Positions 10,062 to 18,337 are shown, counted from the first letter of the stretch. The stretch is 38,054 nucleotides of DNA from an uncultured Bradyrhizobium sp. (GCF_936943645.1 NZ_CAKZJO010000111.1:1-38054), one strand, 5' to 3'. The notes: generated from the letters alone by a model not told the origin. Made by a program: numbers and translations.

Positions 10062-11663
10062 ATGGCCGAACGATATCAGGACAGACCGTTTCCCTCCGAT
10101 GACTATGGTCGCGGCGGCGCGCAGCATGGCAAGACGGAAAGCGACCCCCTGGCTGAGCTTGCCCGCCTGATCGGACAGACCGATCCGTTCGCAGCGCAGG
10201 GACGGCCCGGCGCGCACTCGCCAACACCGCCTGCACCTGCCCAAGGCTATCAGCAAGACGACTACCGGCAGGACGATGATCAGCAGGACTACGCTGAGCC
10301 GACAGCGCCCGCGCCCCCCTCATGGATGCGGCGGGCCAATGTGCAGCCGCAGCCGGCGCCAGCTCCTGAGCCTGACTATCCAGTGTCGGTCAGCCCGGTC
10401 CATCCGCTGCATCGCTATGCGGCCCAGCCGGCCGCGCCCGCGCCTGATCTTCATCAGCCGCAGGCCTATCAGGATCACGCCTATCAGGACCACGCCTATC
10501 AGGGGCAGGCCTATCAAGGGCAGGCCTATCAGGGGCAGGCTCGCCAGCAGCATTACCCGCAGCAGGATCAGGTCTACCAGCAGCCGGCCTATCAGGAGCC
10601 GTATCAGCAGCCCGATCCGTCGCGCTATGACGATGCGCTCTATGGCCGGCTCGAGGCTGGCGAACAGGATTATCAGCGCGATCCGGCCTATCCGGACGAT
10701 CCCTACGCATATCAGAGCGACTATCCCGATGAGGAGGTCGACGAGCCCAAGAAGCAGCGCGGCGGCATGATGACGGTCGCGGCGATCCTGGCGCTGGCCG
10801 TGGTCGGCACGGGAGCTGCCTTCGCCTACAAGACCTATATCGGTTCGCCCCGCAGCGGCGAGCCGCCGATCATCAAGGCCGACAACACGCCGACCAAGAT
10901 CGTGCCCGCGCCATCGGACTCCGCGTCCAAGGTGCCGGATCGCATGGTGAGCGGCGATGGCACCGAGAAGATCGTGCCGCGCGAAGAGGCTCCGGTCGAC
11001 GTCAACGCCAAGGCGGGCGGTCCCCGCGTGGTGTTCCCGCCACTGAACCAGAACGCGAACCCGCCGTCGGTCGCGAGCGTATCGCCGTCCGCGGTGCCGC
11101 CGCCGGGCGCAAGCAACGGCACGCTGCCGAACAATTCGCCGCGCCCGATCAGGACTGTCGCCGTGAAGGGCGATCAGACCGAGAGCGCCACGCCGCAATC
11201 GGCCGCTACCGCCAAGCCGGCGGCTGCGCCGAAGCCGGTTGCCGCGCCCGCTGCACCGGCCGCATCGCGCAATCCGCCGACCTCGGCCAATGCCAGCGTC
11301 AATCAACCGATGTCGCTGGCGCCGCAATCGGCTCCGGCGGCCGAGCCGCCGCCACAACGGATGGCTGCGACCACTCCGACTCAGATCGCGCCTCCCAGCA
11401 GCGGCGGCGGCTACATCGTGCAGGTCTCCTCGCAGCAGAGCGAGGACAGCGCGCACGCCTCCTACCGGGTGCTTCAGGGCAAGTACGGCAGCGTGCTCGG
11501 ATCGCGCTCGCCTGTGATCAAGCGGGTGGATCTCACCGACAAGGGCAAGGGGATCGTCTACCGCGCGTTCGCAGGTCCCTACGCGTCAGCCGAAGAAGCG
11601 ACGCAGGCTTGCAACAGCCTGAAGGCGGCCGGTCTGCCGAGCTGCTTCATCCAGAGGAATTAA
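10062..11663 (+). CDS. SPOR-domain inner-membrane protein with Q/Y repeat
   Basis: The start chosen is the ATG at 10062 (MAERYQDRPF) with AAGGGA upstream, giving 533 residues. Order: an N-terminal cytoplasmic segment of about 235 residues, very rich in Q, Y, P and D; one transmembrane helix at about 236-256 (MMTVAAILALAVVGTGAAFA); a long Pro/Ala-rich periplasmic linker; and a SPOR domain at about 450-531 (GGGYIVQVSSQQSEDSAHAS to the C-terminus). SPOR domains bind denuded septal peptidoglycan, so a division-site wall role is likely. The cytoplasmic segment carries five tandem five-residue units (AYQ plus two residues). The place between argS and nagZ fits a wall-linked protein. Confidence 0.85.
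   Translation: MAERYQDRPFPSDDYGRGGAQHGKTESDPLAELARLIGQTDPFAAQGRPGAHSPTPPAPAQGYQQDDYRQDDDQQDYAEPTAPAPPSWMRRANVQPQPAPAPEPDYPVSVSPVHPLHRYAAQPAAPAPDLHQPQAYQDHAYQDHAYQGQAYQGQAYQGQARQQHYPQQDQVYQQPAYQEPYQQPDPSRYDDALYGRLEAGEQDYQRDPAYPDDPYAYQSDYPDEEVDEPKKQRGGMMTVAAILALAVVGTGAAFAYKTYIGSPRSGEPPIIKADNTPTKIVPAPSDSASKVPDRMVSGDGTEKIVPREEAPVDVNAKAGGPRVVFPPLNQNANPPSVASVSPSAVPPPGASNGTLPNNSPRPIRTVAVKGDQTESATPQSAATAKPAAAPKPVAAPAAPAASRNPPTSANASVNQPMSLAPQSAPAAEPPPQRMAATTPTQIAPPSSGGGYIVQVSSQQSEDSAHASYRVLQGKYGSVLGSRSPVIKRVDLTDKGKGIVYRAFAGPYASAEEATQACNSLKAAGLPSCFIQRN
10464..10538 (+). repeat. Five tandem 15-bp units in the SPOR gene
   Basis: The units start at 10464, 10479, 10494, 10509 and 10524, each a variant of GCCTATCAGGRNCAN. 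They encode repeated AYQDH, AYQDH, AYQGQ, AYQGQ, AYQGQ in the cytoplasmic domain. The unit length is a multiple of three, so gain or loss of units would keep the frame. More degenerate copies (YQQ, YQE) follow to about 10610. Confidence 0.9.
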
Positions 11664-11710
11664 CGGCCGTTTCCTTGACCCTCTCGCGGGTCAGGGTTAA
11701 TCGGCCGTTA
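11661..11710 (+). promoter_or_regulatory. Nested hairpin spanning stop and nagZ start
   Basis: Outer arms pair 11661-11669 (TAACGGCCG, starting at the upstream stop codon) with 11702-11710 (CGGCCGTTA, ending on the A of the nagZ ATG). The inner stem pairs 11673-11681 with 11688-11696, with one G-U pair and loop TCTCGC. The only Shine-Dalgarno-like AGGG before nagZ (11693-11696) lies in the inner stem. The structure could limit nagZ translation or mark an intercistronic processing site. Function is inferred. Confidence 0.5.
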
Positions 11711-12738
11711 TGAGCACGCGGGCCTTCATTACCGGCGTTACCGGAACGGAACTGACCGCCGCCGAGCGGGAGTTTATCCGCGAGCAGCGCCCGTGGGGTT
11801 TCATCCTCTTCAAGCGCAATGTCGCAACCCCAGCTCAAGTCGCTGCATTGGTTGCCGAATTGCGCAACGCGGCAGGTGCCCCCGACGCGCCTGTGCTGAT
11901 CGATCAGGAAGGCGGGCGGGTGCAGCGGCTGGGGCCGCCGCATTGGCCGGTGTATCCGCCGGGCGCGGTCTTCTCGACCTTGTACGACACTGATTCGGCG
12001 CTCGGCATCACCGCGGCGCGCCTGTCCGCCCGTCTGATCGCGGCTGATCTCGCCGATCTCGGCATTACCGTGGATTGCTTGCCGCTCGCTGACGTGCCGG
12101 TGCCGGGCGCCGATGCCGTGATCGGCAACCGGGCCTACGGCACGGAACCCGCCAAGGTCGCGGCGATCGCGCGGGCCGTCACGGAAGGGCTGGAGCAGGG
12201 GGGCGTGCTGCCGATCCTCAAACACATTCCCGGCCACGGCCGGGCCACCGCTGACACCCATTTCAAGCTGCCGACGGTGGATACGCCGAGGGATGAGCTG
12301 GAACGGACCGATTTCGCCGCGTTCAAGCCGCTATCGGACCTGCCGATGGCGATGACTGCACATGTTGTGTTTAGCGCGGTCGACCCCGCCCATCCGGCGA
12401 CGACATCTGCGACAATGATTGCTGACGTGATTCGCGGCGCAATCGGGTTCCAGGGTTTGTTGATGAGTGATGACGTGTCGATGAACGCGCTGTCGGGGAA
12501 TATCGCCGAGCGGACCCGCGCCATCTTCGCGGCCGGTTGCGACGTGGCCCTGCATTGCAACGGCAACATCGAGGAAATGCGCGCGGTTGCCGGTGAGACA
12601 CCTGAGCTGTCGGGCCGGGGGCTGGAGCGGGCGAAGGCCGCGCTCGCCGCCCGCCAGGCGCCGCAGCCGCTCGACCGCGTCGCCGCACGCACTGAGCTGG
12701 ACGCATTGATCGCACGGGCAAACACGGCATCCGCATGA
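11710..12738 (+). CDS. nagZ: Beta-N-acetylhexosaminidase (NagZ, GH3)
   Basis: This enzyme removes N-acetylglucosamine from muropeptides during peptidoglycan recycling in the cytoplasm. It has 342 residues, the size of single-domain GH3 NagZ. Signature loop KHIPGHGRATADTH carries the Asp/His general acid-base pair. The nucleophile is the Asp in LLMSDDVSM. The substrate motif LIDQEGGRVQRL is also present. No signal peptide is visible. The start lies directly after a strong hairpin, and the stop overlaps scpA by four bases (ATGA), suggesting translational coupling. Confidence 0.93.
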   Translation: MSTRAFITGVTGTELTAAEREFIREQRPWGFILFKRNVATPAQVAALVAELRNAAGAPDAPVLIDQEGGRVQRLGPPHWPVYPPGAVFSTLYDTDSALGITAARLSARLIAADLADLGITVDCLPLADVPVPGADAVIGNRAYGTEPAKVAAIARAVTEGLEQGGVLPILKHIPGHGRATADTHFKLPTVDTPRDELERTDFAAFKPLSDLPMAMTAHVVFSAVDPAHPATTSATMIADVIRGAIGFQGLLMSDDVSMNALSGNIAERTRAIFAAGCDVALHCNGNIEEMRAVAGETPELSGRGLERAKAALAARQAPQPLDRVAARTELDALIARANTASA

Positions 12739-13574
12739 CTGCAGAAATCCTATCGTTTGAAACCGGGCGGCCCGCAGAGCTCGCCGAGGGTGAGCCGGCG
12801 TTGGTGGTGGACGTCGAAGGCTATGAGGGCCCGCTCGACCTGCTGCTTGCGCTCGCACGGCAGCAGAAGGTCGATCTCGCCAAGATCTCGATCCTGGCGC
12901 TGGCCGATCAGTATCTCCACTTCATCGAAGCCGCGCGAAAGATCCGGCTCGAGCTTGCCGCCGACTATCTCGTGATGGCGGCCTGGCTCGCCTTCCTGAA
13001 GTCGCGCCTGTTGCTGCCGGAGCCGCCGAGCGCGGAAGGCCCGAGCGCCGAGCAAATGGCCACCGCGCTCGCCAACCGCCTGCGCCGGCTGGAGGCCATT
13101 CGCGAGGCCGCCAACCGCCTGATGAACAGGCAGCAATTGCTGCGCGACATCTTCCCGCGCGGCGAGCCCGAGCAGATCGCCGAGATCAAGCATCCGAAAT
13201 ACACCGCGACACTGTACGATCTGCTCACCGCCTATGCCTCGCAGCGTCAGTCGCGCGTGCTCGCAAGCGTGCATCTGGCCAAGCGCACGGTGTGGTCGCT
13301 TGCGGAAGCGCGCGCCACGCTGGAGCGACTGGTCGGCAGCATCACCGAGCAGGATGACTGGGGCGTGCTCGACGACTTCCTGATCCGGCACGTCGCCGAT
13401 CCCACGCAGCGCGCGACGGTGTTCGCCTCGAGCTTTGCCGCCGCGCTGGAACTCGTGCGTGAGGGGCAGCTGGAACTGAACCAGAAAGAGGCATTTGCGC
13501 CCATCTATTTCCGGAAGGGGCGCCCAAAACCGGTCCCGGACGCAGCTCCTGCGCCTGATGCGCCGGTCGCTTAA
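12735..13574 (+). CDS. scpA: Segregation and condensation protein A
   Basis: This is the kleisin subunit that bridges SMC heads and, with ScpB, condenses the chromosome. It has 279 residues. The N-terminal block YEGPLDLLLALARQQKVDL and ADYLVMAAWLAFLKSRLLLP are diagnostic of ScpA. The C-terminal winged-helix region that contacts the SMC head is present. The start overlaps nagZ by four bases. scpB follows at once. The partner smc gene is not in this window. Confidence 0.95.
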   Translation: MTAEILSFETGRPAELAEGEPALVVDVEGYEGPLDLLLALARQQKVDLAKISILALADQYLHFIEAARKIRLELAADYLVMAAWLAFLKSRLLLPEPPSAEGPSAEQMATALANRLRRLEAIREAANRLMNRQQLLRDIFPRGEPEQIAEIKHPKYTATLYDLLTAYASQRQSRVLASVHLAKRTVWSLAEARATLERLVGSITEQDDWGVLDDFLIRHVADPTQRATVFASSFAAALELVREGQLELNQKEAFAPIYFRKGRPKPVPDAAPAPDAPVA

Positions 13575-13595
13575 GTGCAAGAAGGAGAATCTGCC

Positions 13596-14369
13596 ATGGC
13601 AAGCCTGGCTGAAGTGCGGGTAGAAGAGGCCGAGCCGATGGAGAATGAAACCCAGGCACGTCCGGAGGAATTGCGGCTGCTGGAAGCGCTGCTGTTCGCC
13701 TCGAGTGAACCGCTGGATACGGCAACGCTGGCCAAACGCATGCCCGAGGGGGTCGACGTCAAGGCCGCGCTCGAGCAGCTCCAGGCCGACTATTCGTTGC
13801 GTGGCGTGAATCTCGTCCGCGTCGCCAACAAATGGACCTTCCGCACCGCCGGCGATCTCGCCTGGCTGATGACGCGGGAGAGCACCGAGACCCGCCGCCT
13901 GTCGCGTGCGGCGATCGAGGTGCTGGCGATCATCGCCTATCACCAACCCGTGACACGCGCTGAGATCGAGGAGATCCGCGGTGTCGTCACCTCGAAGGGC
14001 ACGCTCGACGTGCTGCTGGAGACCGGCTGGATCAAGCCGCGTGGCCGGCGCAAGACGCCGGGCCGTCCGCTGACCTTCGGAACCACCGAGGACTTCCTGT
14101 CGCAATTCACCCTGGAACAGCTCGGCGATCTGCCGGGCCTGGAGGAGCTGAAGGGCACGGGCCTCTTGGATTCTCGCCTGCCGACCGGCTTCAGCGTGCC
14201 GACGCCGTCGGACGATCCGCAGCTCCGCGAGGACGAGGATCCCTTGGAACCGGGCGAGGATCTCGATCTGGCGCTGGCGCCTGCCGTCGAGCCCGAGGCC
14301 CAGCAGGATGCGCCTGAAGCCAGCCATGATGGCGGCGAGGGCGGCAGCGACGGCAGCAGCGAGGACTGA
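13596..14369 (+). CDS. scpB: Segregation and condensation protein B
   Basis: This kleisin partner of ScpA carries two winged-helix domains. The start chosen is the ATG at 13596 because AAGGAG sits eight bases upstream (13582-13587). An upstream in-frame GTG (13575) would place that ribosome site inside the gene. The product has 257 residues. Conserved ScpB blocks are LLEALLFASSEPLD, SRAAIEVLAIIAYHQPVTRA and GRKKTPGRPLTFGTTEDFL-like (here GRRKTPGRPLTFGTTEDFL). The last 50 residues or so are a disordered acidic tail rich in D, E, G and S, as in many rhizobial ScpB proteins. Confidence 0.94.
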   Translation: MASLAEVRVEEAEPMENETQARPEELRLLEALLFASSEPLDTATLAKRMPEGVDVKAALEQLQADYSLRGVNLVRVANKWTFRTAGDLAWLMTRESTETRRLSRAAIEVLAIIAYHQPVTRAEIEEIRGVVTSKGTLDVLLETGWIKPRGRRKTPGRPLTFGTTEDFLSQFTLEQLGDLPGLEELKGTGLLDSRLPTGFSVPTPSDDPQLREDEDPLEPGEDLDLALAPAVEPEAQQDAPEASHDGGEGGSDGSSED

Positions 14370-14384
14370 CGTACCGTCAGTTTT
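14365..14384 (+). terminator. Possible weak terminator or attenuator after scpB
   Basis: ACTGACG (14365-14371) pairs with CGTCAGT (14375-14381) and is followed at once by four T residues. The scpB stop codon lies in the stem. The stem is short, so it may only reduce transcription into tatABC. Confidence 0.4.
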
Positions 14385-14495
14385 CGGGCCCCTGCGACAG
14401 TTAACACTAGCAAGATTACGTAGCGCCCACAGCGAATTGGCGCTGCCTTGGTCCTTGTTTTTGAGACCTGCCAAGCCTAGGTTTCGGTGAAGATC

Positions 14496-14512
14496 GGCCG
14501 GGTGTCCCGGCC
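14496..14512 (+). promoter_or_regulatory. Hairpin in tatA leader
   Basis: GGCCGGG (14496-14502) pairs perfectly with CCCGGCC (14506-14512) around a 3-base loop, 23 bases before the tatA ATG and just upstream of its GGAGGG ribosome site. It leaves that site free, so any effect would be on mRNA stability or termination. Function is unknown. Confidence 0.35.
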
Positions 14513-14535
14513 ATGCGCGTTTGGAGGGTTGCAGG

Positions 14536-14769
14536 ATGGGTTCACTCAGCATTTGGCACTGGATCCTGGTGATCGCAGTGGTCCTGCTGCTGTTCGGCCG
14601 CGGCAAGATTTCGGATCTGATGGGCGACGTGGCGCAGGGCATCAAGGCTTTCAAGAAGGGCATGCAGGACGACGACAAGCCTGCCGAGAAGCCCGAGCCG
14701 GCCAAGTCCATCGAGCACAACAATGCGCCGACCGCGGCGCGGTCCGACGTCGGCAGCAAGGCCGTCTGA
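14536..14769 (+). CDS. tatA: Sec-independent translocase protein TatA
   Basis: This is the pore-forming component of the twin-arginine translocase, which exports folded proteins. It has 77 residues: a short N-terminal membrane helix (WHWILVIAVVLLLFGRGK), the FGRGKI hinge, an amphipathic helix (ISDLMGDVAQGIKAFKKGM) and a charged disordered tail. The start is fixed by GGAGGG seven bases upstream. It is first of tatA-tatB-tatC. Confidence 0.95.
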   Translation: MGSLSIWHWILVIAVVLLLFGRGKISDLMGDVAQGIKAFKKGMQDDDKPAEKPEPAKSIEHNNAPTAARSDVGSKAV

Positions 14770-14858
14770 GCCAGAGAGCACGCGAGACGCGGCTTACGGC
14801 CCCGATCCTGCGCGCAAGGGATTGGGCCGGTTGCGGCTTCGCGTGAACGGAAGACCTC

Positions 14859-15410
14859 ATGTTCGACATCGGGTGGAGTGAACTGGTCCTCATCGGGGTC
14901 GTGGCCCTGATCGCCATCGGCCCGAAAGAGCTGCCGGGCGTGCTGCGCATGGTCGGGCAGTGGATGGGCAAGGCGCGCAAGATGGCCGCCGAATTCCAGG
15001 GCCAGTTCCAGGAAGCGATGCGCGAGGCCGAGATGGCCGACCTCAAGAAGAGCTTTGACGAGGTCAAGGAAGCCGCCACCGGCTTCAATCCGTTGACCTC
15101 GCTCCAGAAGGACGTCAGCGACGCGCTCCGCGTCGATGCGCTGGACAAGCCGGCCGAGACGACGACCACAACCGCTGTCGAACCGACGGCGACTTCAAGT
15201 GACGCGCCGGCGACTTCAAATGAAGCGCCTGTAACGCCAACGACTCCGGAAGCGCCGACGCCTGCGACGTTCATGGAAGCTGAAGCGCATGCGGCCGCCA
15301 ACGAGCCGCTCGCCATCACCCGCGAAGTCGAGCAGGCACCGGTTGCGCAGACCTCGGTGGCACAGGACACCGCGCCATCCGAAGCGATCAAGGACGCCAA
15401 AGCGTCATGA
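14859..15410 (+). CDS. tatB: Sec-independent translocase protein TatB
   Basis: TatB forms the twin-arginine signal receptor with TatC. It has 183 residues. The TatB hallmark MFDIGWSELVLIGVVALIAI is followed by GPKELPGVLR and a long amphipathic helix. The last 80 residues or so are Thr/Ala/Pro-rich and probably disordered. It overlaps tatC by four bases. Confidence 0.95.
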   Translation: MFDIGWSELVLIGVVALIAIGPKELPGVLRMVGQWMGKARKMAAEFQGQFQEAMREAEMADLKKSFDEVKEAATGFNPLTSLQKDVSDALRVDALDKPAETTTTTAVEPTATSSDAPATSNEAPVTPTTPEAPTPATFMEAEAHAAANEPLAITREVEQAPVAQTSVAQDTAPSEAIKDAKAS

Positions 15411-16222
15411 CCGACGCCGATATCGAGGCCAGCAAAGCCCCGCTGATGGACCACCTGATCGAGCTGCGCTCGCGGCTGATCAAGGCACTGCTCGGCTTCG
15501 GCATAGCCTTCATCTTCTGCTTCTTCTTCGCCAAGCAGATCTTCAACGTGCTGGTATGGCCCTATGTCCTGGCCGTCGGCGACCCCGCGAACGCCAAGCT
15601 CATCTACACCGCGTTCCTGGAATATTTCATCACCCAGCTGAAGCTGGCGATGTTCGGCGCGGCCTTCATCTCGTTCCCGATCGTGGCGGGGCAGGTCTAC
15701 ATGTTCGTGGCGCCCGGACTCTACAAGCACGAGAAGCAGGCCTTCCTGCCGTATCTGGTCGCGACGCCGTTCTTCTTCGTGCTGGGGGCGGCGCTGGTCT
15801 ATTTCGTCGTGTTCCCGATGCTGGCGCGCTTCTCGCTGGGCATGCAGCAGCTCGGCAGCGACGAGACCGCAAAGATCGAGCTCCTGCCGAAGGTCGGCGA
15901 ATATCTGTCGCTGATGATGTCGCTGATCTTCGCCTTCGGCATCGCTTTCCAGCTTCCGGTGATCCTGACGCTGCTTGGCCGCATCGGCATCATCACCTCG
16001 AAGATGCTGCGCGAGAAGCGGCGCTATTTCATCGTCATCGCCTTCGTCATCGCGGCCGTGCTGACGCCACCCGACGTGATCAGCCAGTGCTCGCTCGCAA
16101 TTCCGCTGATGGCGCTCTATGAGGGCTCGATCATCGCGGTGGCGATGGTGGAGAAGAAGGCGGCAGCGGCGCAGGCCGGCACCGGTACCGACATCTCGGC
16201 GCCGACCAATCCGGCGGAGTAG
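15407..16222 (+). CDS. tatC: Sec-independent translocase protein TatC
   Basis: TatC is the multi-spanning core that recognises twin-arginine signal peptides. It has 271 residues with six predicted transmembrane helices. Conserved blocks are MDHLIELRSRLIKALLG at the N-terminus, FLEYFITQLKLAMFGAAF, APGLYKHEKQAFLPYL and VIAAVLTPPDVISQ. The ATGA overlap with tatB indicates coupled translation. A palindromic repeat element follows the stop, so the operon may end here. Confidence 0.96.
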   Translation: MTDADIEASKAPLMDHLIELRSRLIKALLGFGIAFIFCFFFAKQIFNVLVWPYVLAVGDPANAKLIYTAFLEYFITQLKLAMFGAAFISFPIVAGQVYMFVAPGLYKHEKQAFLPYLVATPFFFVLGAALVYFVVFPMLARFSLGMQQLGSDETAKIELLPKVGEYLSLMMSLIFAFGIAFQLPVILTLLGRIGIITSKMLREKRRYFIVIAFVIAAVLTPPDVISQCSLAIPLMALYEGSIIAVAMVEKKAAAAQAGTGTDISAPTNPAE

Positions 16223-16238
16223 GGCGGCAAGCCACCAC

Positions 16239-16361
16239 TGTCATTACCCGCCTTGTGCGCAATTGCGCACTGGAGCGGGGAATCCAGTACGCCGCGGCCT
16301 ATCATGGAATCACCGCCGTCTCTGGAATACTGGATCATCCGCCTTCGCGGATGATGACAGC
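16239..16361. repeat. Dispersed palindromic repeat, copy 1
   Basis: This element of about 120 bp begins TGTCATTACCCG and ends GGATGATGACAG. It contains the blocks AATCCAGTACGCCGC and GTCTCTGGAATACTGGAT, which also occur in the same order and orientation at 21906-22008. Outer arms and both internal ends can form hairpins. It resembles the REP/RIME class of mosaic repeats of rhizobia. It lies between tatC and serS. Confidence 0.85.
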
Positions 16362-16380
16362 TGTGCTAGGGGGAGCGGCC

Positions 16381-16428
16381 ATTTGCATGTTTGCATGAAT
16401 GCAAATCCAGGATTTGCAGGCCTGCAAC
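16381..16428. promoter_or_regulatory. Cluster of TTTGCA palindromes before serS
   Basis: TTTGCAT (16390-16396) pairs with ATGCAAA (16399-16405) over a two-base spacer. A further direct copy, ATTTGCAT, is at 16381-16388. A perfect 14-bp palindrome TTGCAGGCCTGCAA lies at 16414-16427. All sit within 66 bases of the serS ATG in an AT-rich patch. They could be operator sites or an mRNA structure. No known serine-responsive regulator is recognised here. Confidence 0.5.
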
Positions 16429-16446
16429 AAGCCCAGGACCACAGCC

Positions 16447-17778
16447 ATGCACGACATCAAATCGATCCGCGATAATCCGCAAGCCTTCGACGCCGGCCTC
16501 ATCAGGCGTGGCCTGAAGCCGATGTCGGCCTCGCTGCTCGCGATCGACGAGACGCGGCGCGCGGCGATCCTGGCGTCCGAGCAGGCGCAGGCGCGGCGCA
16601 ATGCGGCCTCCAAGGAGATCGGCGATGCCAAGAAGGCCAAGGACGAGGCGCGCGCGGCCAAGCTGATGGCTGAAGTTGCCGAGCTCAAGACCACGATGCC
16701 TGAGCTCGAAGCGGCCGCGAAAGCCGCCGACGAGGAGCTGACCAAAGAGCTGTCCGCGATTCCGAACATTCCGTTCGACGAAGTGCCCGATGGTGTCGAC
16801 GAGCACGGCAACGTGCAGCACCACGTGTTCGGGAACAAGCGCAACTACAATTTCGCGCCGAAGCTGCATGACGATCTCGGCACGGCGCTCGGCTACATGG
16901 ATTTCGAGGCGGCGGCAAAGCTCTCCGGCGCGCGCTTCGTCGTGCTGAAGAAGGGGCTGGCGCGGCTCGAGCGCGCGCTCGGCCAGTTCATGCTCAATCT
17001 GCACGTCGACGAGCACGGCTATACCGAGATCAATCCGCCGCTCTTGGTGCGCAACGAGGTGATGTTCGGCACCGGACAGCTGCCGAAATTCGAGGACGAC
17101 CAGTTCTGGGCGATCAAGGGCGAATTGCTTGCATCGCCCGATCAGGAGCGGCTGCGGACAGAGCGCCTCGGCCTGATCCCGACTGCTGAGGTCTCGCTCA
17201 CCAACCTCGCGCGCGAATCCATCCTGGACGAGAAGCAATTGCCGATGCGGCTCACCGCACTGACGCCGTGCTTCCGTGCCGAGGCGGGCGCGGCAGGCCG
17301 CGACACGCGCGGCATGATCCGCCAGCATCAGTTCACCAAGGTCGAGCTGGTCTCGATCACGACGCCGGAAGTGAGCAAGGACGAGCTGGAGCGGATGCTG
17401 TCCTGCGCCGAACAGGTGCTGCAGCGGCTCGGTCTGCATTATCGCGTGATGACGCTCTGCGCAGGAGATATGGGCTTCTCGTCGCAAAAAACCTATGACA
17501 TCGAGGTCTGGATGCCGGGCCAGGGCGAGGGCGGGGCGTTCCGCGAGATCTCGAGCTGCTCGGTCTGCGGCGACTTCCAGGCGCGCCGCATGGATGCGCG
17601 CTCGCGCGGCCCCGACGGCAAGCCGCGCTTCGTGCACACGCTGAACGGCTCGGGCACCGCGCTCGGTCGTGCACTGATCGCCGTGATGGAAACCTATCAG
17701 CAGGAGGACGGCTCGATCGCGGTCCCCGACGTGCTGCAGCCCTATATGGGCGGCGTGAAGGTGATCGGGCGCGAGTAA
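16447..17778 (+). CDS. serS: Seryl-tRNA synthetase
   Basis: This class II synthetase charges tRNA-Ser (and tRNA-Sec where present). The ATG at 16447 (MHDIKSIRDNP) is the family-typical start and gives 443 residues. An in-frame ATG at 16399 would add 16 unlikely residues and sit inside the palindrome cluster. The N-terminal long antiparallel coiled coil spans about 30-110 (Ala/Glu/Lys-rich). Motif 2 is FRAEAG at 276-281. Motif 3 is GSGTALGRALIAVME from 401. TAEVSLTN is the serine-site block. AGGAC nine bases upstream may serve as ribosome site. Confidence 0.96.
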   Translation: MHDIKSIRDNPQAFDAGLIRRGLKPMSASLLAIDETRRAAILASEQAQARRNAASKEIGDAKKAKDEARAAKLMAEVAELKTTMPELEAAAKAADEELTKELSAIPNIPFDEVPDGVDEHGNVQHHVFGNKRNYNFAPKLHDDLGTALGYMDFEAAAKLSGARFVVLKKGLARLERALGQFMLNLHVDEHGYTEINPPLLVRNEVMFGTGQLPKFEDDQFWAIKGELLASPDQERLRTERLGLIPTAEVSLTNLARESILDEKQLPMRLTALTPCFRAEAGAAGRDTRGMIRQHQFTKVELVSITTPEVSKDELERMLSCAEQVLQRLGLHYRVMTLCAGDMGFSSQKTYDIEVWMPGQGEGGAFREISSCSVCGDFQARRMDARSRGPDGKPRFVHTLNGSGTALGRALIAVMETYQQEDGSIAVPDVLQPYMGGVKVIGRE

Positions 17779-17874
17779 AGCGCATTGCCCGCCGGTCACG
17801 GCGGAAACGTTCGGTTGCGAAGATCGGACGGGCGGTTATCCTGCCGCCCACCCTTCAGAGCGAACCCTCCGTTC

Positions 17875-18237
17875 ATGGCCTTGCACCGCGACATCTTCTG
17901 GGTCGGCAGACAATGGGCGGTGACGGGTGCCGGCATTCAGGCCGTCGACCAGCGCCTGCGCGGCGTGCTCGACATCGAGATCAACAGGCTCTGGGACGAC
18001 GAACTCGTGCGGAGCCGGCGCGCCAAGCCCGGCGTGAATGCAGCAGACTTCGACAAGGCGCTGACGGTGGCGCGCGAGCGCTTTCCGCAGGCGCCGGAGT
18101 CCAACCCGCTCGTTGCGCAATTGGAGGCGCTCGGCGTGATCGAGGCGCCGGTCGTCAGTCCGGCCGTGCCGGCGATGAAGCTGCGCGCGGAAGGGCGGCT
18201 GGCGCGCTTCCTGCCGCAATGGCGCATCCGCCGGTAA
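17875..18237 (+). CDS. Small conserved-type hypothetical protein
   Basis: From the ATG at 17875 (MALHRDIFWVGRQWAVTGAG) the product has 120 residues and is basic, with no signal peptide or membrane helix. The frame stays open upstream to 17785, but that extension looks random. The sequence has an ordered helical feel (GIQAVDQRLRGVLDIEINRL) and ends FLPQWRIRR. I do not recognise a family. The position between serS and surE and the same strand suggest it belongs to the block. The ribosome site is weak, so the start is uncertain. Confidence 0.65.
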   Translation: MALHRDIFWVGRQWAVTGAGIQAVDQRLRGVLDIEINRLWDDELVRSRRAKPGVNAADFDKALTVARERFPQAPESNPLVAQLEALGVIEAPVVSPAVPAMKLRAEGRLARFLPQWRIRR

Positions 18238-18278
18238 CAGGACGCGGCCGGGAACCCCTGATCACCCGGTTTGCCTGA

Positions 18279-18321
18279 TCGGCCGGAGCCGGTTAAGACG
18301 GCCCGGACCCCACTTTTTTTT
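18279..18321 (+). terminator. Imperfect hairpin and T8 tract before surE
   Basis: A GC-rich imperfect stem (GCCG and CGGC around GTTAAGA, extended by CCGG on both sides after a bulge) is followed, after a short spacer, by eight T residues (18314-18321). This resembles a loose intrinsic terminator only 17 bases before the surE ATG. The spacer makes it weak. The T8 run is the longest T tract I noticed in this GC-rich window. Confidence 0.35.
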
Positions 18322-18337
18322 GGAATCGACCCTTCGC

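Noticed and set aside
12750..14759. A 669-codon minus-strand frame across scpA, scpB and tatA
   Set aside because: It runs antisense to three certain genes and has no recognisable domain.
16399..16446. Extended SerS N-terminus from an upstream ATG
   Set aside because: The extra 16 residues do not fit SerS proteins and the ATG lies in the palindrome cluster.
17789..17804. A 6-bp stem (CCGCCG/CGGCGG) after serS as a terminator
   Set aside because: Short stem without a T-tract. Not enough to call.
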